Source: Tychonema bourrellyi FEM_GT703 (GTDB lineage Bacteria; Cyanobacteriota; Cyanobacteriia; Cyanobacteriales; Microcoleaceae). From it: a stretch of 39,238 nucleotides of DNA. A program made the position numbers and the translations under genes. Shown here piece after piece: positions 31,411-39,238 of the stretch (position 1 is its first letter; each line of letters begins with the position of its first letter). The notes beneath the pieces are model-generated. The model was given only the letters and a program-made list of their open reading frames with translations. It was not told the DNA's origin and did no database searches. The stretch lies in assembly GCF_002412335.2 (NCBI RefSeq), contig NZ_NXIB02000015.1, positions 1-39,238 of the forward strand. The letters are read 5' to 3'.

Positions 31411-31459
31411 ACAGTCAGGGCTTTAGTCCTACTCGTTTAATAACTAAAGCCCTTACTGC
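31411..31459. terminator. Long hairpin downstream of ndhH
   Basis: AGGGCTTTAGT (31417-31427) and ACTAAAGCCCT (31443-31453) form a perfect 11-bp stem, extended by CAGT/ACTG after one mismatch. It lies 12 bp past the ndhH stop on the minus strand. It may end ndhH transcription or belong to the GGGCTTTAGT repeat family. Confidence 0.5.
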
Positions 31460-31470
31460 TAACAGCGGGT

Positions 31471-32655
31471 CTACCTATCAACCGAACCCATAATAATGTC
31501 GATACTTCCCAAAATCGCTACCAAATCCGCAATCTTCACGCCGCGCACAATGTGAGGCAAAATCTGCAAATTATTAAAATCCGCAGCCCGAATCTTCCAG
31601 CGCCAAGGAAATGTACTATCATCCCCGACAATATAAATCCCCAACTCACCCTTGCCACTTTCAACTCGCACGTAATGTTCGCCCTTCGGAATCTTAAAAG
31701 TCGGCGCAACTTTTTTGCCAATAAACTGATAGTCAAAACTATTCCATTCAGATTTTGGCCCGCTTTCCATTCGCTTCGCTTCCAAATTCTCGTAAGGGCC
31801 GCCGGGGAGTCCTTTCAAGGCTTGATAGAGAATTTTTACAGACTCGCGCATCTCCCGAATCCGCACCAAATACCGGGCCAAACAATCGCCAGCAGCTTCT
31901 GTACAAACTTCCCAGTCGAAGTCGTCATAACATTCGTAATGGTCAACTTTCCGCAAATCCCAATTTACGCCGGAACCGCGCAACATCGGACCGGATAGTC
32001 CCCAGTTAATCGCTTCGTTGCGAGAAATAGTACCCAGCCCTTCAATCCGGCGGCGGAAGATAGGATTGTTGGTAATTAAACGCTCGTATTCGTCAATTTT
32101 GGGGACGAAGTAATCGCAGAAATCTTGGCACTTATCTACCCAACCGTAGGGTAAATCGGCCGCAACTCCGCCAATACGGAAATAGTTATTATTCACCATG
32201 CGATAACCTGTGGCTGCTTCCCACAAATCGAGAATTGGTTCGCGATCGCGCATAGTATAGAAAAAAGGAGTTTGGGCTCCCACGTCCGCCAAAAACGGCC
32301 CTACCCACATCAAGTGGTTAGCAATCCGGTTCAACTCCAGCATAATTACCCGAATATAACTGGCCCGTTTGGGGACAGCAATATTCGCCAACTTTTCTGG
32401 TGCATTGACTGTCACCGCTTCGTTAAACATCCCCGCAGCGTAGTCCCAGCGGCTCACGTAGGGCACGTACATCACATTTGTGCGATTTTCGGCAATTTTT
32501 TCCATCCCACGGTGCAGATAGCCCAAAACAGGCTCGCAGTCAACTACGTCTTCGCCGTCTAGGGTGACGATTAACCGGAGTACCCCGTGCATGGATGGGT
32601 GGTGCGGCCCCATGTTGAGCACCATCGGTTCGGTTCTAGTCTCAATTCTTGACAT
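31471..32655 (-). CDS. ndhH: NAD(P)H-quinone oxidoreductase subunit H
   Basis: 394-aa NdhH, the NuoD/NDUFS2-like subunit of thylakoid NDH-1 that lines the quinone site and works in respiration and cyclic electron flow. [62 protein letters not shown] and the end [15 protein letters not shown] are all family landmarks. Arg49 in HRGMEK is the conserved arginine near the region methylated in mitochondria. The start ATG sits at the edge of a heptamer array that makes up its 5' leader. Confidence 0.97.
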   Translation of the reverse strand: MSRIETRTEPMVLNMGPHHPSMHGVLRLIVTLDGEDVVDCEPVLGYLHRGMEKIAENRTNVMYVPYVSRWDYAAGMFNEAVTVNAPEKLANIAVPKRASYIRVIMLELNRIANHLMWVGPFLADVGAQTPFFYTMRDREPILDLWEAATGYRMVNNNYFRIGGVAADLPYGWVDKCQDFCDYFVPKIDEYERLITNNPIFRRRIEGLGTISRNEAINWGLSGPMLRGSGVNWDLRKVDHYECYDDFDWEVCTEAAGDCLARYLVRIREMRESVKILYQALKGLPGGPYENLEAKRMESGPKSEWNSFDYQFIGKKVAPTFKIPKGEHYVRVESGKGELGIYIVGDDSTFPWRWKIRAADFNNLQILPHIVRGVKIADLVAILGSIDIIMGSVDR

Positions 32656-32724
32656 AATTGGTAATTGGGGATGGGTAATTGGTCATTGGTAATTGGTAAT
32701 TGGTCAGCAGTCATTAGTCAGTAG
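32655..32724. repeat. Heptamer array (TAATTGG/TCATTAG type), ten units, at the ndhH start
   Basis: Ten consecutive 7-nt units (TAATTGG, GGATGGG, TCATTGG, TCAGCAG, TCATTAG and TCAGTAG variants) run from the first base of the ndhH start codon into the left end of a MITE at 32722. Confidence 0.88.
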
Positions 32725-32792
32725 ACATCTCCCATAATTATTGTGGAACAGGCATCCTGCCTGTTCTTGACAAGCTTTTTAGGAGATGTCTA
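32722..32792 (+). mobile_element. 71-bp MITE, copy 3 (between ndhH and rsmH)
   Basis: TAGACATCTCCCATAA ... AGGAGATGTCTA with core GGAACAGGCATCCTGCCTGTTC. The ends are an exact inverted repeat over TAGACATCTCC, making this the best-preserved copy and the reference for the family. It lies in the divergent ndhH/rsmH region. Confidence 0.92.
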
Positions 32793-32815
32793 GTAGCAAC
32801 AAATTTTCTAACTTT

Positions 32816-32871
32816 GGACTGAGGACTGAGGACTGAGAACTCATAACTAATGACTGCTAACTAATGACTAC
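32816..32871. repeat. Heptamer array (GGACTGA / TAACTAA type), eight units
   Basis: GGACTGA x3, GAACTCA, TAACTAA, TGACTGC, TAACTAA, TGACTAC, all in one 7-nt register, end 36 bp before the rsmH start. Confidence 0.88.
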
Positions 32872-32907
32872 TAGCTATTGTTGATTTTTGTTTCGCTGTT
32901 ATAGATT

Positions 32908-33810
32908 ATGAAGGATATCGAGCTTTCTGAGAAGGATACCTCTGCATCGGATGTCTGTATTGACACCTATCACGTTCCAGTTTTGGGTCAAGAATTAATT
33001 GCGGGTTTGGCTGTGCGTCCCGGCGGCCGCTATTTGGACGCGACGCTTGGGGGTGGCGGACACACTGGTTTGATTTTGGCGGCGGCGGCTGATGTGACAG
33101 TGGTGGCGATCGATCGCGATGAACAAGCCATCCGTTTTTGCCAAACCCGATTTGCTAACTCCCCCGTTGAGTTTTGGCACGGCAATTTTGCTGAATATCA
33201 GTCCCAAGATGCCACATTTGATGGTATCATAGCTGACTTAGGCGTGAGTTCGGCTCAGTTCGATACACCGGAACGTGGCTTTAGTTTTCGCCATCCAGCT
33301 AAGTTAGATATGCGTATGAACCAGCAGCAATCTTTGACCGCAGAAGAGATTATCAATCACTGGGACGAAGTTAAATTAGCAGATATTATTTACAAATACG
33401 GCGAGGAACGATTGTCGCGGCGCATCGCGAGGCGGATTGTCGCCCAACGTCCTTTTGAAAGTACAACAGAATTGGCAGGCGCGATCGCCAGCACCTTCCC
33501 CCCCAAGCAGCGCAACGGCAGAATCCATCCAGCCACCCGCACCTTCCAAGCTTTAAGGATAGCCGTCAACTCTGAACTTGCATCTCTAGAAACCTTCCTG
33601 GGCGAAGCACCCAAGTGGTTGAAACCCGGTGGGAGGCTGGGAATTATTACTTTTCACAGCCTGGAAGATAGGCCAGTTAAGCATCAACTCCGAGGGACGG
33701 ACTGTTTGCAGGTACTGACCAAAAAGCCGATTATTCCACAATCGGAAGAAGTAAGTAGAAATCCCCGCGCTCGTTCTGCTAAGCTCAGACTGGCAGAAAA
33801 ATTAATTTGA
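32908..33810 (+). CDS. rsmH: 16S rRNA (cytosine1402-N4)-methyltransferase RsmH
   Basis: 300-aa RsmH/MraW that methylates C1402 in the ribosomal P site. [14 protein letters not shown], the SAM-binding [60 protein letters not shown] and [13 protein letters not shown] (His-Ser-Leu-Glu-Asp) are all present. Length and ends are normal. In many bacteria it belongs to the dcw cluster; here it is isolated, as is usual in cyanobacteria. Confidence 0.96.
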   Translation: MKDIELSEKDTSASDVCIDTYHVPVLGQELIAGLAVRPGGRYLDATLGGGGHTGLILAAAADVTVVAIDRDEQAIRFCQTRFANSPVEFWHGNFAEYQSQDATFDGIIADLGVSSAQFDTPERGFSFRHPAKLDMRMNQQQSLTAEEIINHWDEVKLADIIYKYGEERLSRRIARRIVAQRPFESTTELAGAIASTFPPKQRNGRIHPATRTFQALRIAVNSELASLETFLGEAPKWLKPGGRLGIITFHSLEDRPVKHQLRGTDCLQVLTKKPIIPQSEEVSRNPRARSAKLRLAEKLI

Positions 33811-33922
33811 TTCGGCTGGGTAGCATTTATTTGAAGTCGATCGGAGTTCCGGTTTATTTTAGCTACTACAGAGTAAATCGGAGTTTAAGACCTGATTAAT
33901 TCGCCTAGGAGTAGGGAATAGC

Positions 33923-35596
33923 ATGAGTCGGGGAGATGGAAGCAAGCTGAAACTAATGGTAGTCGATGACGAACCCGACAACTTGGATTTGCTGTACCGG
34001 ACGTTTCGACGCGACTTTCAAGTTTACAAAGCAGATAGCGCCCTCAGCGCCCTTGAAGTTTTAGACGAACAGGGCGAGATGGCGGTGATTATATCTGACC
34101 AGCGGATGCCAGAAATGAATGGCACCGAGTTTTTGGGAAAAACTGTCGAGCAGTTTCCTGATACGATTCGGATTCTGCTGACAGGATACACAGATGTTGA
34201 AGACTTGGTGGAGGCAATTAACTCCGGTCAAGTTTTCAAATACATCACCAAGCCGTGGAATCCTGAAGAACTGAAATTAGTTATCAATCAAGCCTCGGAA
34301 ACTTACAAATACTATAAGCAGCGCAGCGTCGAACTGCGTCGTGCTTTACGCAAAGAGTCTCTGTTCAATGAGGTGATGGGCGTAATTCGCGGGTCTCTAG
34401 ATTACTCCAGTATGGTACAAACTATTGTCCAGACCGTAGGTAAAACTTTTGAGGCTACCCATTGTATGCTACGGCCAGTAGAGGGCGATCGCTTATTGCC
34501 GAGCACTTTTCCGTACCAAGCCCAAACAGCAGAACCTAGCAGCTTTTCTTTTAATGAAAACTTGCTGGTTCAGGCCGTAGCTAGTCGCCAAACTCAACGG
34601 CAAAGTGGCAGTCAGCCCGACGGTAACTCCGTGGAAATTGCAGTACCACTGACTTACCAGCAAGACATTCTGGCGGTACTTGCGCTGTGCCAACTTGACA
34701 ACAGTAATACTTGGTCGCCGGAAGATATAGAGTTAATAGAAGGTGTCGGAGCTCAAGCAGCCCTCGCTCTCTCTCAAGCCAAACTCTATCAGCGGACTCT
34801 GGACTTAGCCCAGCAGATGCAAAACGAGTTGGAAGTGGCCCGCCAAATCCAAACAAACTTGTTGCGTCAAAGTTGGCCGGATTTTGAAACTGTCAGGGTG
34901 CAAGCTTGTTGCTATCCCGCCCGCGAAGTTGGAGGCGACTTTTTTGAAGTCTACGTCCACTCGCAAGGGGATATTTGGATAGCGGTGGGGGATGTTTCCG
35001 GTAAGGGTGTTCCGGCTGCTCTATTTATGGCTAGTGCGATTTCGGTGATGCGACGGGAACTTTCCCAAGAAATTTCTCCTGAACCAAGCCAAGTCATGAC
35101 GAACATGAATAGTAGTATGGCAGATGACCTAATTGGCAACAATCATTTTATTACAATGGTTGTGGCTCGTTACACACCTTCAACTGGACACATGGCTTTT
35201 GCTAATGCTGGTCACATTTATCCGATTGTTTGGTCTCACTCGGAGGTGAAAGCTCAAGCTGCTAGTGGTTCAACACCCGTAGAACCGAATTTCCTGAAAG
35301 CTCGTGGCATTCCCTTGGGGATACTACCAGTTTGGAAGGGTAAATCGGGTGCGATCGACCTCAAATCAGGAGATGTATTTCTGCTGACGAGTGATGGGAT
35401 TACTGAAGCTACTGTGATGAGTAAAGCTGTCCCTGGGGAAGAGCAAACTCGTTCGATGTTACAACAAGAGGGACTTTGGGAACTTTTGATTGAGGAGCCT
35501 GGTTCGTTCAACTTGGACAACTTGTTGGTTCACATCCGAGCCGACAATCCAGTTCAGGAAGATGACCAAACTATACTCTCTCTCGAAGTTCTCTGA
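33923..35596 (+). CDS. Response regulator with GAF and PP2C (SpoIIE/RsbU) phosphatase domains
   Basis: 557-aa regulator. The receiver domain (1-125) has the acidic pair Asp15-Asp16, phosphoacceptor Asp59 in ISDQRMP, Thr87 and Lys110 (ITKPW). A GAF domain follows at about 150-285 and a linker coiled coil (LAQQMQNELEVARQIQTNLL), then a PP2C/SpoIIE phosphatase at about 310-555 with metal aspartates in GGDFFEVY, VGDVSGKGVPAALFM, LLTSDGITEA and QEDDQT. Phosphorylation probably tunes dephosphorylation of an anti-anti-sigma factor. An RsbW-like gene follows 133 bp downstream. Confidence 0.93.
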   Translation: MSRGDGSKLKLMVVDDEPDNLDLLYRTFRRDFQVYKADSALSALEVLDEQGEMAVIISDQRMPEMNGTEFLGKTVEQFPDTIRILLTGYTDVEDLVEAINSGQVFKYITKPWNPEELKLVINQASETYKYYKQRSVELRRALRKESLFNEVMGVIRGSLDYSSMVQTIVQTVGKTFEATHCMLRPVEGDRLLPSTFPYQAQTAEPSSFSFNENLLVQAVASRQTQRQSGSQPDGNSVEIAVPLTYQQDILAVLALCQLDNSNTWSPEDIELIEGVGAQAALALSQAKLYQRTLDLAQQMQNELEVARQIQTNLLRQSWPDFETVRVQACCYPAREVGGDFFEVYVHSQGDIWIAVGDVSGKGVPAALFMASAISVMRRELSQEISPEPSQVMTNMNSSMADDLIGNNHFITMVVARYTPSTGHMAFANAGHIYPIVWSHSEVKAQAASGSTPVEPNFLKARGIPLGILPVWKGKSGAIDLKSGDVFLLTSDGITEATVMSKAVPGEEQTRSMLQQEGLWELLIEEPGSFNLDNLLVHIRADNPVQEDDQTILSLEVL

Positions 35597-35600
35597 ATCT

Positions 35601-35660
35601 GTCAACGACCCCGACTTCTCGTCGGGGACTTCAATCAAAAACTGAAGCCCCTCAGTTGAC
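35601..35660. repeat. Compound hairpin between phosphatase and kinase genes
   Basis: CCCCGAC / GTCGGGG (35609-35627), GGGGACTTCA / TGAAGCCCC and an outer GTCAAC / GTTGAC (35601 and 35655) give a multi-stem structure of the CCCCGACTTCT family. It could attenuate transcription into the RsbW-like gene. Confidence 0.65.
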
Positions 35661-35729
35661 AAGCCGCAGATTGTCGTATTTCATCCCTGGTCAGAAGACA
35701 CAGGATTTCTAAACTTACAGGATTTTTTT

Positions 35730-36152
35730 ATGAATACTGAGCTTCACGTACCAAGCGACTTGCGGTTTTTGACAATTGTTGAAAACTGGCTGCTGAGCAG
35801 TTTGGAAGTTGAGCTGGGTGAGCACGTAGATTGGCCACGTCAATCAAATCGTTTGCGCTTGGTGTTAGCAGAAGCCTATTCCAACGTCATCCGCCATGCT
35901 CACAAAGACCAACCTGAGTTGCCAGTCTTAATTCGCTTAAATTTAAAAAATCGGGACATTGGTTTAGAAATTTGGGATTACGGTAAAGGTTATGAAATGA
36001 ATACTTACAATCCCCCACATCCAGAAGCTAAACAGGAAAGCGGCTACGGCTGGCTGATTATGAGCAGACTTATGGATCGGGTTGACTACAGTTTGCAAGT
36101 AGATGGTCGTAACTGTTTGAAGTTGGAAGCTAGTTTGCCAGAAAAATCTTAA
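35730..36152 (+). CDS. RsbW-like serine kinase / anti-sigma factor
   Basis: 140-aa GHKL ATPase of the HATPase_c_2 type. The N box is LVLAEAYSNVIRHAHKD, and G1 is LEIWDYGKGYE; YGWLIMSRLMDRVDY supplies the G2 part. Such proteins bind a sigma factor or phosphorylate an anti-anti-sigma protein. Pairing with the PP2C response regulator just upstream makes a partner-switching module; the STAS antagonist and target sigma factor are not in this window. A strong terminator follows. Confidence 0.88.
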   Translation: MNTELHVPSDLRFLTIVENWLLSSLEVELGEHVDWPRQSNRLRLVLAEAYSNVIRHAHKDQPELPVLIRLNLKNRDIGLEIWDYGKGYEMNTYNPPHPEAKQESGYGWLIMSRLMDRVDYSLQVDGRNCLKLEASLPEKS

Positions 36153-36212
36153 TTGGTCAATGTTGGTTAATTAACAAAAAACCTTTTGATTTGAATGGCT
36201 ATGGACGGTCTG

Positions 36213-36237
36213 GTGCGACAAAAGTCGCACTTTTTTT
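36213..36237 (+). terminator. Rho-independent terminator
   Basis: Perfect 7-bp stem GTGCGAC-AAAA-GTCGCAC followed by seven T, 60 bp after the RsbW-like gene. It isolates the phosphatase/kinase genes from the following parDE pair. Confidence 0.9.
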
Positions 36238-36246
36238 GCGTAATTG

Positions 36247-36276
36247 TTGGCAAAAATTGGCATAAACTGGCATAAT
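36247..36276 (+). promoter_or_regulatory. Candidate parDE promoter with overlapping direct repeats
   Basis: TTGGCA (36247-36252) and CATAAT (36271-36276) are 18 bp apart, close to the sigma-70 consensus, 22 bp before the ParD start. TTGGCATAA and CTGGCATAA direct repeats overlap the spacer and -10 and could be the ParD operator. Confidence 0.55.
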
Positions 36277-36298
36277 AGAAATTGTAGCAATTAAAAAA

Positions 36299-36577
36299 AT
36301 GCAGATGAAAAGTATTAATATTTCTCTGCCAGAGGCGATGCGTTCTTATGTTGAAGAGCGAGTTGCCAAAGGCGGTTATGGTACATTGAGCGAGTATTTT
36401 CGTGAGTTAGTTCGCCTCGACCGAAAGCGTAAGGCGCAAGAATGTTTAGAAAACTTGTTATTAGAAGGTTTGGAGTCTGGAGAGGCGACGGAAATGACAG
36501 ACTCGGATTGGGAAGATGTCCGACAAGCAGTGCGTGTTCGCCTCAGTCAACGGAGTCGGACTAATGAACAAGGTTAG
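36299..36577 (+). CDS. parD: ParD-type antitoxin
   Basis: 92-aa ribbon-helix-helix protein: SINISLPEAMRSYVEERVAKGGYGTLSEYFRELVR is the ParD/CopG signature (seen as NISLPEAMRSYVEERV and GTLSEYFRELVRLD). The C-terminal part wraps the toxin. ATG 36299 or 36305 may start it. The gene overlaps the toxin by 14 nt, as is typical for parDE, and likely represses the promoter before it. Confidence 0.9.
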   Translation: MQMKSINISLPEAMRSYVEERVAKGGYGTLSEYFRELVRLDRKRKAQECLENLLLEGLESGEATEMTDSDWEDVRQAVRVRLSQRSRTNEQG

Positions 36578-36893
36578 CAAACGACCGCAGGTTATCCAGG
36601 ATTTAATTGGTTTAGCAACATACATAGCTGAGGATAACTTAGACGCATCGGATTTATTTTTGCAAGCGGCAGAAGAAACGTTTAAGCAACTAGGAAAAAT
36701 TCCGCAAATGGGAAAATTAAGTCAATTTTCTAATCCGAACTTGGCTGGAATTAGGCAACAGGCGATTAAAGGATTTAGAAAGTATCTAATTTTTTATCGT
36801 TCTACAGATGAGGGGATAGAAATTTTGCGTGTTATTCATGGAGTCCGGGATCTTGAAGCTATTTTAGATCGGGATTTGGAAGAGGAAGAATAG
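36564..36893 (+). CDS. parE: ParE/RelE-type toxin
   Basis: 109 residues from ATG 36564 (MNKVSKRPQVIQDL). VIQDLIGLATYIAEDNLDAS, then FLQAAEETFKQLGKIPQMG, IRQQAIKGFRKYLIFYR and IEILRVIHGVRDLEAIL follow the ParE fold; family members inhibit gyrase. A longer in-frame start at 36516 would overlap parD too far. A convergent hairpin separates it from ocp. Confidence 0.9.
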   Translation: MNKVSKRPQVIQDLIGLATYIAEDNLDASDLFLQAAEETFKQLGKIPQMGKLSQFSNPNLAGIRQQAIKGFRKYLIFYRSTDEGIEILRVIHGVRDLEAILDRDLEEEE

Positions 36894-36916
36894 GGATTTT
36901 ATGCCTCACATGAATT

Positions 36917-36946
36917 AAACCCAGACACCTCTGGGCATCTGGGTTT
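36917..36946. terminator. Hairpin between convergent parE and ocp
   Basis: AAACCCAGA (36917-36925) and TCTGGGTTT (36938-36946) form a 9-bp stem. Read on either strand it ends in T-rich sequence, so it probably terminates ocp and perhaps parE. Confidence 0.7.
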
Positions 36947-36982
36947 CTTAGAGTCTTGTTTAACCAACAGAACAGGAGAATT

Positions 36983-37945
36983 CTACTTGCGGATCAAGTT
37001 TAGCAATTCTTTGGGAGATGCTAATAGGTCGATCGCCACAAAGAAAATTTGACCTTGAGGATCAAGCAAGAAACGCCACGCAATGTTCATGCCCACATTC
37101 GAGCCAAACCAAGGAGTTTCGACTTTCCCAGTCACTTTCACTTGGCGATATCCATCTTCTGCGGGTTCGGATACACCTTGTTGTGGCATCATTTTGAGTC
37201 CGATACACTCTTCCCGCATATAATTGAGGATGGCTTCGCGGCCCACAATCGGCTTTTGGAATGGTGGTTGCAGAGCGCCTTCTTCGGCAAATAAAGCCAC
37301 AGCAGGAGTAAAGTCGAAGGCATTCATGTTGTCAATGTAGCTAAGCACAGTCTGCTCGCTAATACCTTCAATCTGGGTTTTAACCCGCTGATCGGGAGCC
37401 GTGGGAGTGCTGCGGGGAGCCGAGCGTTTGCCGTATTCTTGGCTGAAATCGGGGTCGTAGCCCATGTGAACTACGGTATTGCGAAGTACCGTAATTTGTT
37501 GACCCGGATCGAGTTTCTTGATGGTTTCAAGGACTGCGGTGGCTTCGGGGGACATTTGATAGCCAGCGGGAATCGGAGCGACAAGGCCTTGCTTCATCAA
37601 CTGTCCCAACTCGTACCAAAAACCAAGTTTGGTATTGACGCGCAAGGATGTGTAGATGCGGCCGATTGTGGTGTCAGCGTTACTAGCAAGGTCAAACATG
37701 GTTTTGCTTTGAGCAGCCGCCGACATTTGCTTGATTTCGCTCAGGATGCCTTCGACAAGCGCCATGCTAGCTACTCCTGGGGCGGCGGCGGTGATGGAAA
37801 TGCCCATTTCGGTGTAGGCATACCAAAGTAGTGCCAGTTGGTCTTCAACGCTGAGCTTGTAGAACGCATCCGTAGTAGACGGAACAACGCTAGCAATCTC
37901 GGTGTTGGAGAAAATAGATTGAGCTGATTGAATACTAACTGCCAT
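36983..37945 (-). CDS. ocp: Orange carotenoid protein
   Basis: 320-aa photoprotective protein that binds a ketocarotenoid and quenches phycobilisomes in strong blue light. The N-terminal helical domain has Tyr44, Trp110 and the bridge Arg155. The C-terminal NTF2-like domain has Tyr203, Glu246, Trp279 and Trp290, which equal Tyr201, Glu244, Trp277 and Trp288 of the Synechocystis protein with a shift of two. Thus both carotenoid-binding and inter-domain salt-bridge residues are intact. No fluorescence recovery protein gene or carotenoid ketolase is adjacent in this window. It is transcribed alone. Confidence 0.97.
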   Translation of the reverse strand: MAVSIQSAQSIFSNTEIASVVPSTTDAFYKLSVEDQLALLWYAYTEMGISITAAAPGVASMALVEGILSEIKQMSAAAQSKTMFDLASNADTTIGRIYTSLRVNTKLGFWYELGQLMKQGLVAPIPAGYQMSPEATAVLETIKKLDPGQQITVLRNTVVHMGYDPDFSQEYGKRSAPRSTPTAPDQRVKTQIEGISEQTVLSYIDNMNAFDFTPAVALFAEEGALQPPFQKPIVGREAILNYMREECIGLKMMPQQGVSEPAEDGYRQVKVTGKVETPWFGSNVGMNIAWRFLLDPQGQIFFVAIDLLASPKELLNLIRK

Positions 37946-38149
37946 GTGTATGTTGCGAGATTCGCGCTTTTAGTGAGGTAATTGAGTTAGCGAACCTTAT
38001 CTCCCTTGATTAAAATTATGTAACATTTTTGACAAATTACAAATCAAATTTATAAATATAAAGATTTTGAAAGTATTATGACTTTTTGGACTAGATTGGT
38101 TTCATATCACTAGACTAATTGCACAATTTGTGCTGTATGAATTTACTTT

Positions 38150-39085
38150 ATGAAAACATCAACAAATAGCGATCGAATTAAGCAAAAATCCCTAGAGTTG
38201 GGATTTCACAAGGTTGGGATAGCTTTGGTAGACGAGGGCACTGATCAGGAGTCACAAAGGTTGCAGGCATGGTTGGATAAAGGTTATCAAGGGGATATGG
38301 GATGGATGGCTAACCCGAAACGTCAGGATATTCGCGCTTCCATGCCAGAGGTGAAGTCCTTAATATGTGTCGCCATCAATTACTATACGCCTCATCAACG
38401 CCCCGAAAGTTCCGAATATGCCAAAATCTCTCGCTACGGTTGGGGACGGGATTATCATAAAATCCTGCACAAAAAACTGAAGGTTTTGGCAGATTGGGTG
38501 CGATCGCAAGGTGAAGGCATTGAAGCACGGTATTATGCTGATACGGGGCCAATTCAGGATAAGGTGTGGGCGCAACGGGCGGGGATTGGCTGGATTGCCA
38601 AAAATGGTAATGTAATTTCGCGGGAATACGGTTCTTGGGTATTTTTGGGTGAAGTTTTGACGAATTTGGAATTAGTACCAGATTCTGGACATACTCAACA
38701 TTGCGGTACTTGTACTCGCTGTATTGAGGCGTGTCCGACTGGGGCAATTACTGAGCCTTTTGTCGTTAATGCCGATCGATGTATAGCGTATCACACGATC
38801 GAGAATCGAGCCGAAAAACTGCCAGACGAAATTGCATCTAATTTACAAGGTTGGGTAGCAGGTTGCGACATTTGTCAAGATGTTTGTCCTTGGAATCAGC
38901 GTTTTGCCAAACCAACAGATGTGGCGGAGTTTGAGCCTTATCCTGAAAATATAGCGCCGACACTGGCGGAATTGGCAGAAATTTCTGATGAAGAGTGGAA
39001 CCGCAGATTTACAGCATCAGCATTGCGACGAATTAAACCAGAAATGCTGCGGCGGAATGCCATAGCAAATCAAACAAATAGTTAG
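38150..39085 (+). CDS. queG: Epoxyqueuosine reductase QueG
   Basis: 311-aa cobalamin-dependent iron-sulphur enzyme making queuosine from epoxyqueuosine in tRNA. Two 4Fe-4S sites are visible: CGTCTRCIEACPTGA (Cys185, 188, 191, 195) and CDICQDVCPWN (Cys239, 242, 246), with Cys211 between. YYADTGPIQDKVWAQRAGIGW is the substrate and cobalamin-contacting block (given in part). The end RRIKPEMLRRNA is typical. The stop codon lies within the first unit of a heptamer array. QueC and the cobalamin gene cbiB are in the same window. Confidence 0.96.
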   Translation: MKTSTNSDRIKQKSLELGFHKVGIALVDEGTDQESQRLQAWLDKGYQGDMGWMANPKRQDIRASMPEVKSLICVAINYYTPHQRPESSEYAKISRYGWGRDYHKILHKKLKVLADWVRSQGEGIEARYYADTGPIQDKVWAQRAGIGWIAKNGNVISREYGSWVFLGEVLTNLELVPDSGHTQHCGTCTRCIEACPTGAITEPFVVNADRCIAYHTIENRAEKLPDEIASNLQGWVAGCDICQDVCPWNQRFAKPTDVAEFEPYPENIAPTLAELAEISDEEWNRRFTASALRRIKPEMLRRNAIANQTNS

Positions 39086-39234
39086 TTGTTATTGGTTATT
39101 TGTTATTTGTTATTGGTTAGTTGTTATTGGTTATTTGTTATTTGTTAGTTGTTATTGGTTAGTTGTTATTTGTCAACAATTAACAGTCAACGGTCAACAG
39201 TCAACAGTCAACAATGCCCCATGCCCCATGCCCC
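39081..39234. repeat. Run of 22 consecutive heptamers of three sequence types
   Basis: GTTAGTT/GTTATTG/GTTATTT units (39081-39171) turn into GTCAACA/ATTAACA units (39172-39213) and then three ATGCCCC units (39214-39234), all in one unbroken 7-nt register, beginning over the queG stop codon. Confidence 0.92.
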
Positions 39235-39238
39235 TGTC

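Noticed and set aside
39081..39234. Regular repeats resembling a CRISPR array
   Set aside because: Units are 7 nt with no unique spacers; no cas genes are nearby.

Overview
The window looks like chromosomal DNA of a filamentous, probably non-heterocystous cyanobacterium of the Microcoleus/Oscillatoria/Phormidium kind. It carries an orange carotenoid protein, NDH-1 subunit H, a cyanobacterial AbrB regulator, DevC/DevA exporter subunits and a PP2C/anti-sigma pair. HIP1-type GCGATCGC sites are dense, and the spacers are full of heptanucleotide repeat arrays and small palindromic elements. The genus is inferred from this style; there is no rRNA gene to settle it.

Layout. 0-6.4 kb: devC-devA exporter genes (a devB partner probably lies upstream of the window), a Uma2 nuclease-like gene, a DUF2993 lipid-binding protein, a pentapeptide-repeat protein with a DICT/degenerate HD-GYP protein, and a tiny membrane protein. 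6.4-7.8 kb: a solo TnpB. 7.9-11.0 kb: a PlsY-like/ATP-grasp/phosphohistidine fusion gene invaded by several repeats and split into two frames. 11.4-14.8 kb: cyAbrB1, an Rrf2 regulator coupled to a GFA enzyme, cbiB with mobile palindromes before and inside it, and pyrR. 14.9-17.3 kb: a complete group II intron with its reverse transcriptase, inserted in the anticodon of a tRNA(CAU). 17.5-20.9 kb: a membrane-anchored hypothetical protein, a CNNM/CorC transporter-like protein, a gene remnant and queC. 21.1-24.7 kb: a compact operon of a URC1-type GTP cyclohydrolase II, a tandem class III nucleotide cyclase and URC4 (DUF1688), suggesting pyrimidine salvage or catabolism with a built-in second-messenger gene. 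24.8-29.7 kb: an accessory island with HicBA, a MazF/PemK pair, a vMAP-type HTH protein, two orphan conflict-island-like genes, a PIN toxin pair and a 257-bp tandem duplication of a small antitoxin-like gene. 29.7-33.8 kb: midA, an orphan HicB, ndhH and rsmH. 33.9-36.9 kb: a REC-GAF-PP2C phosphatase, an RsbW-like kinase and ParDE. 37-39 kb: ocp and queG.

Working together: queC and queG both serve queuosine synthesis, and QueG needs the cobalamin that CbiB helps make. MidA is the homologue of the methyltransferase that modifies the mitochondrial NdhH counterpart and lies beside ndhH. The PP2C and RsbW-like proteins form a partner-switching module.

Most striking points: the group II intron splitting a tRNA anticodon, with spliced tRNA geometry and EBS/IBS pairings traced by hand; the repeat-governed reading frame of the PlsY fusion; a 71-bp MITE family that supplies the ribosome-binding site and 23 in-frame codons of cbiB; and the cyclase gene set inside a uracil-catabolism-type operon.
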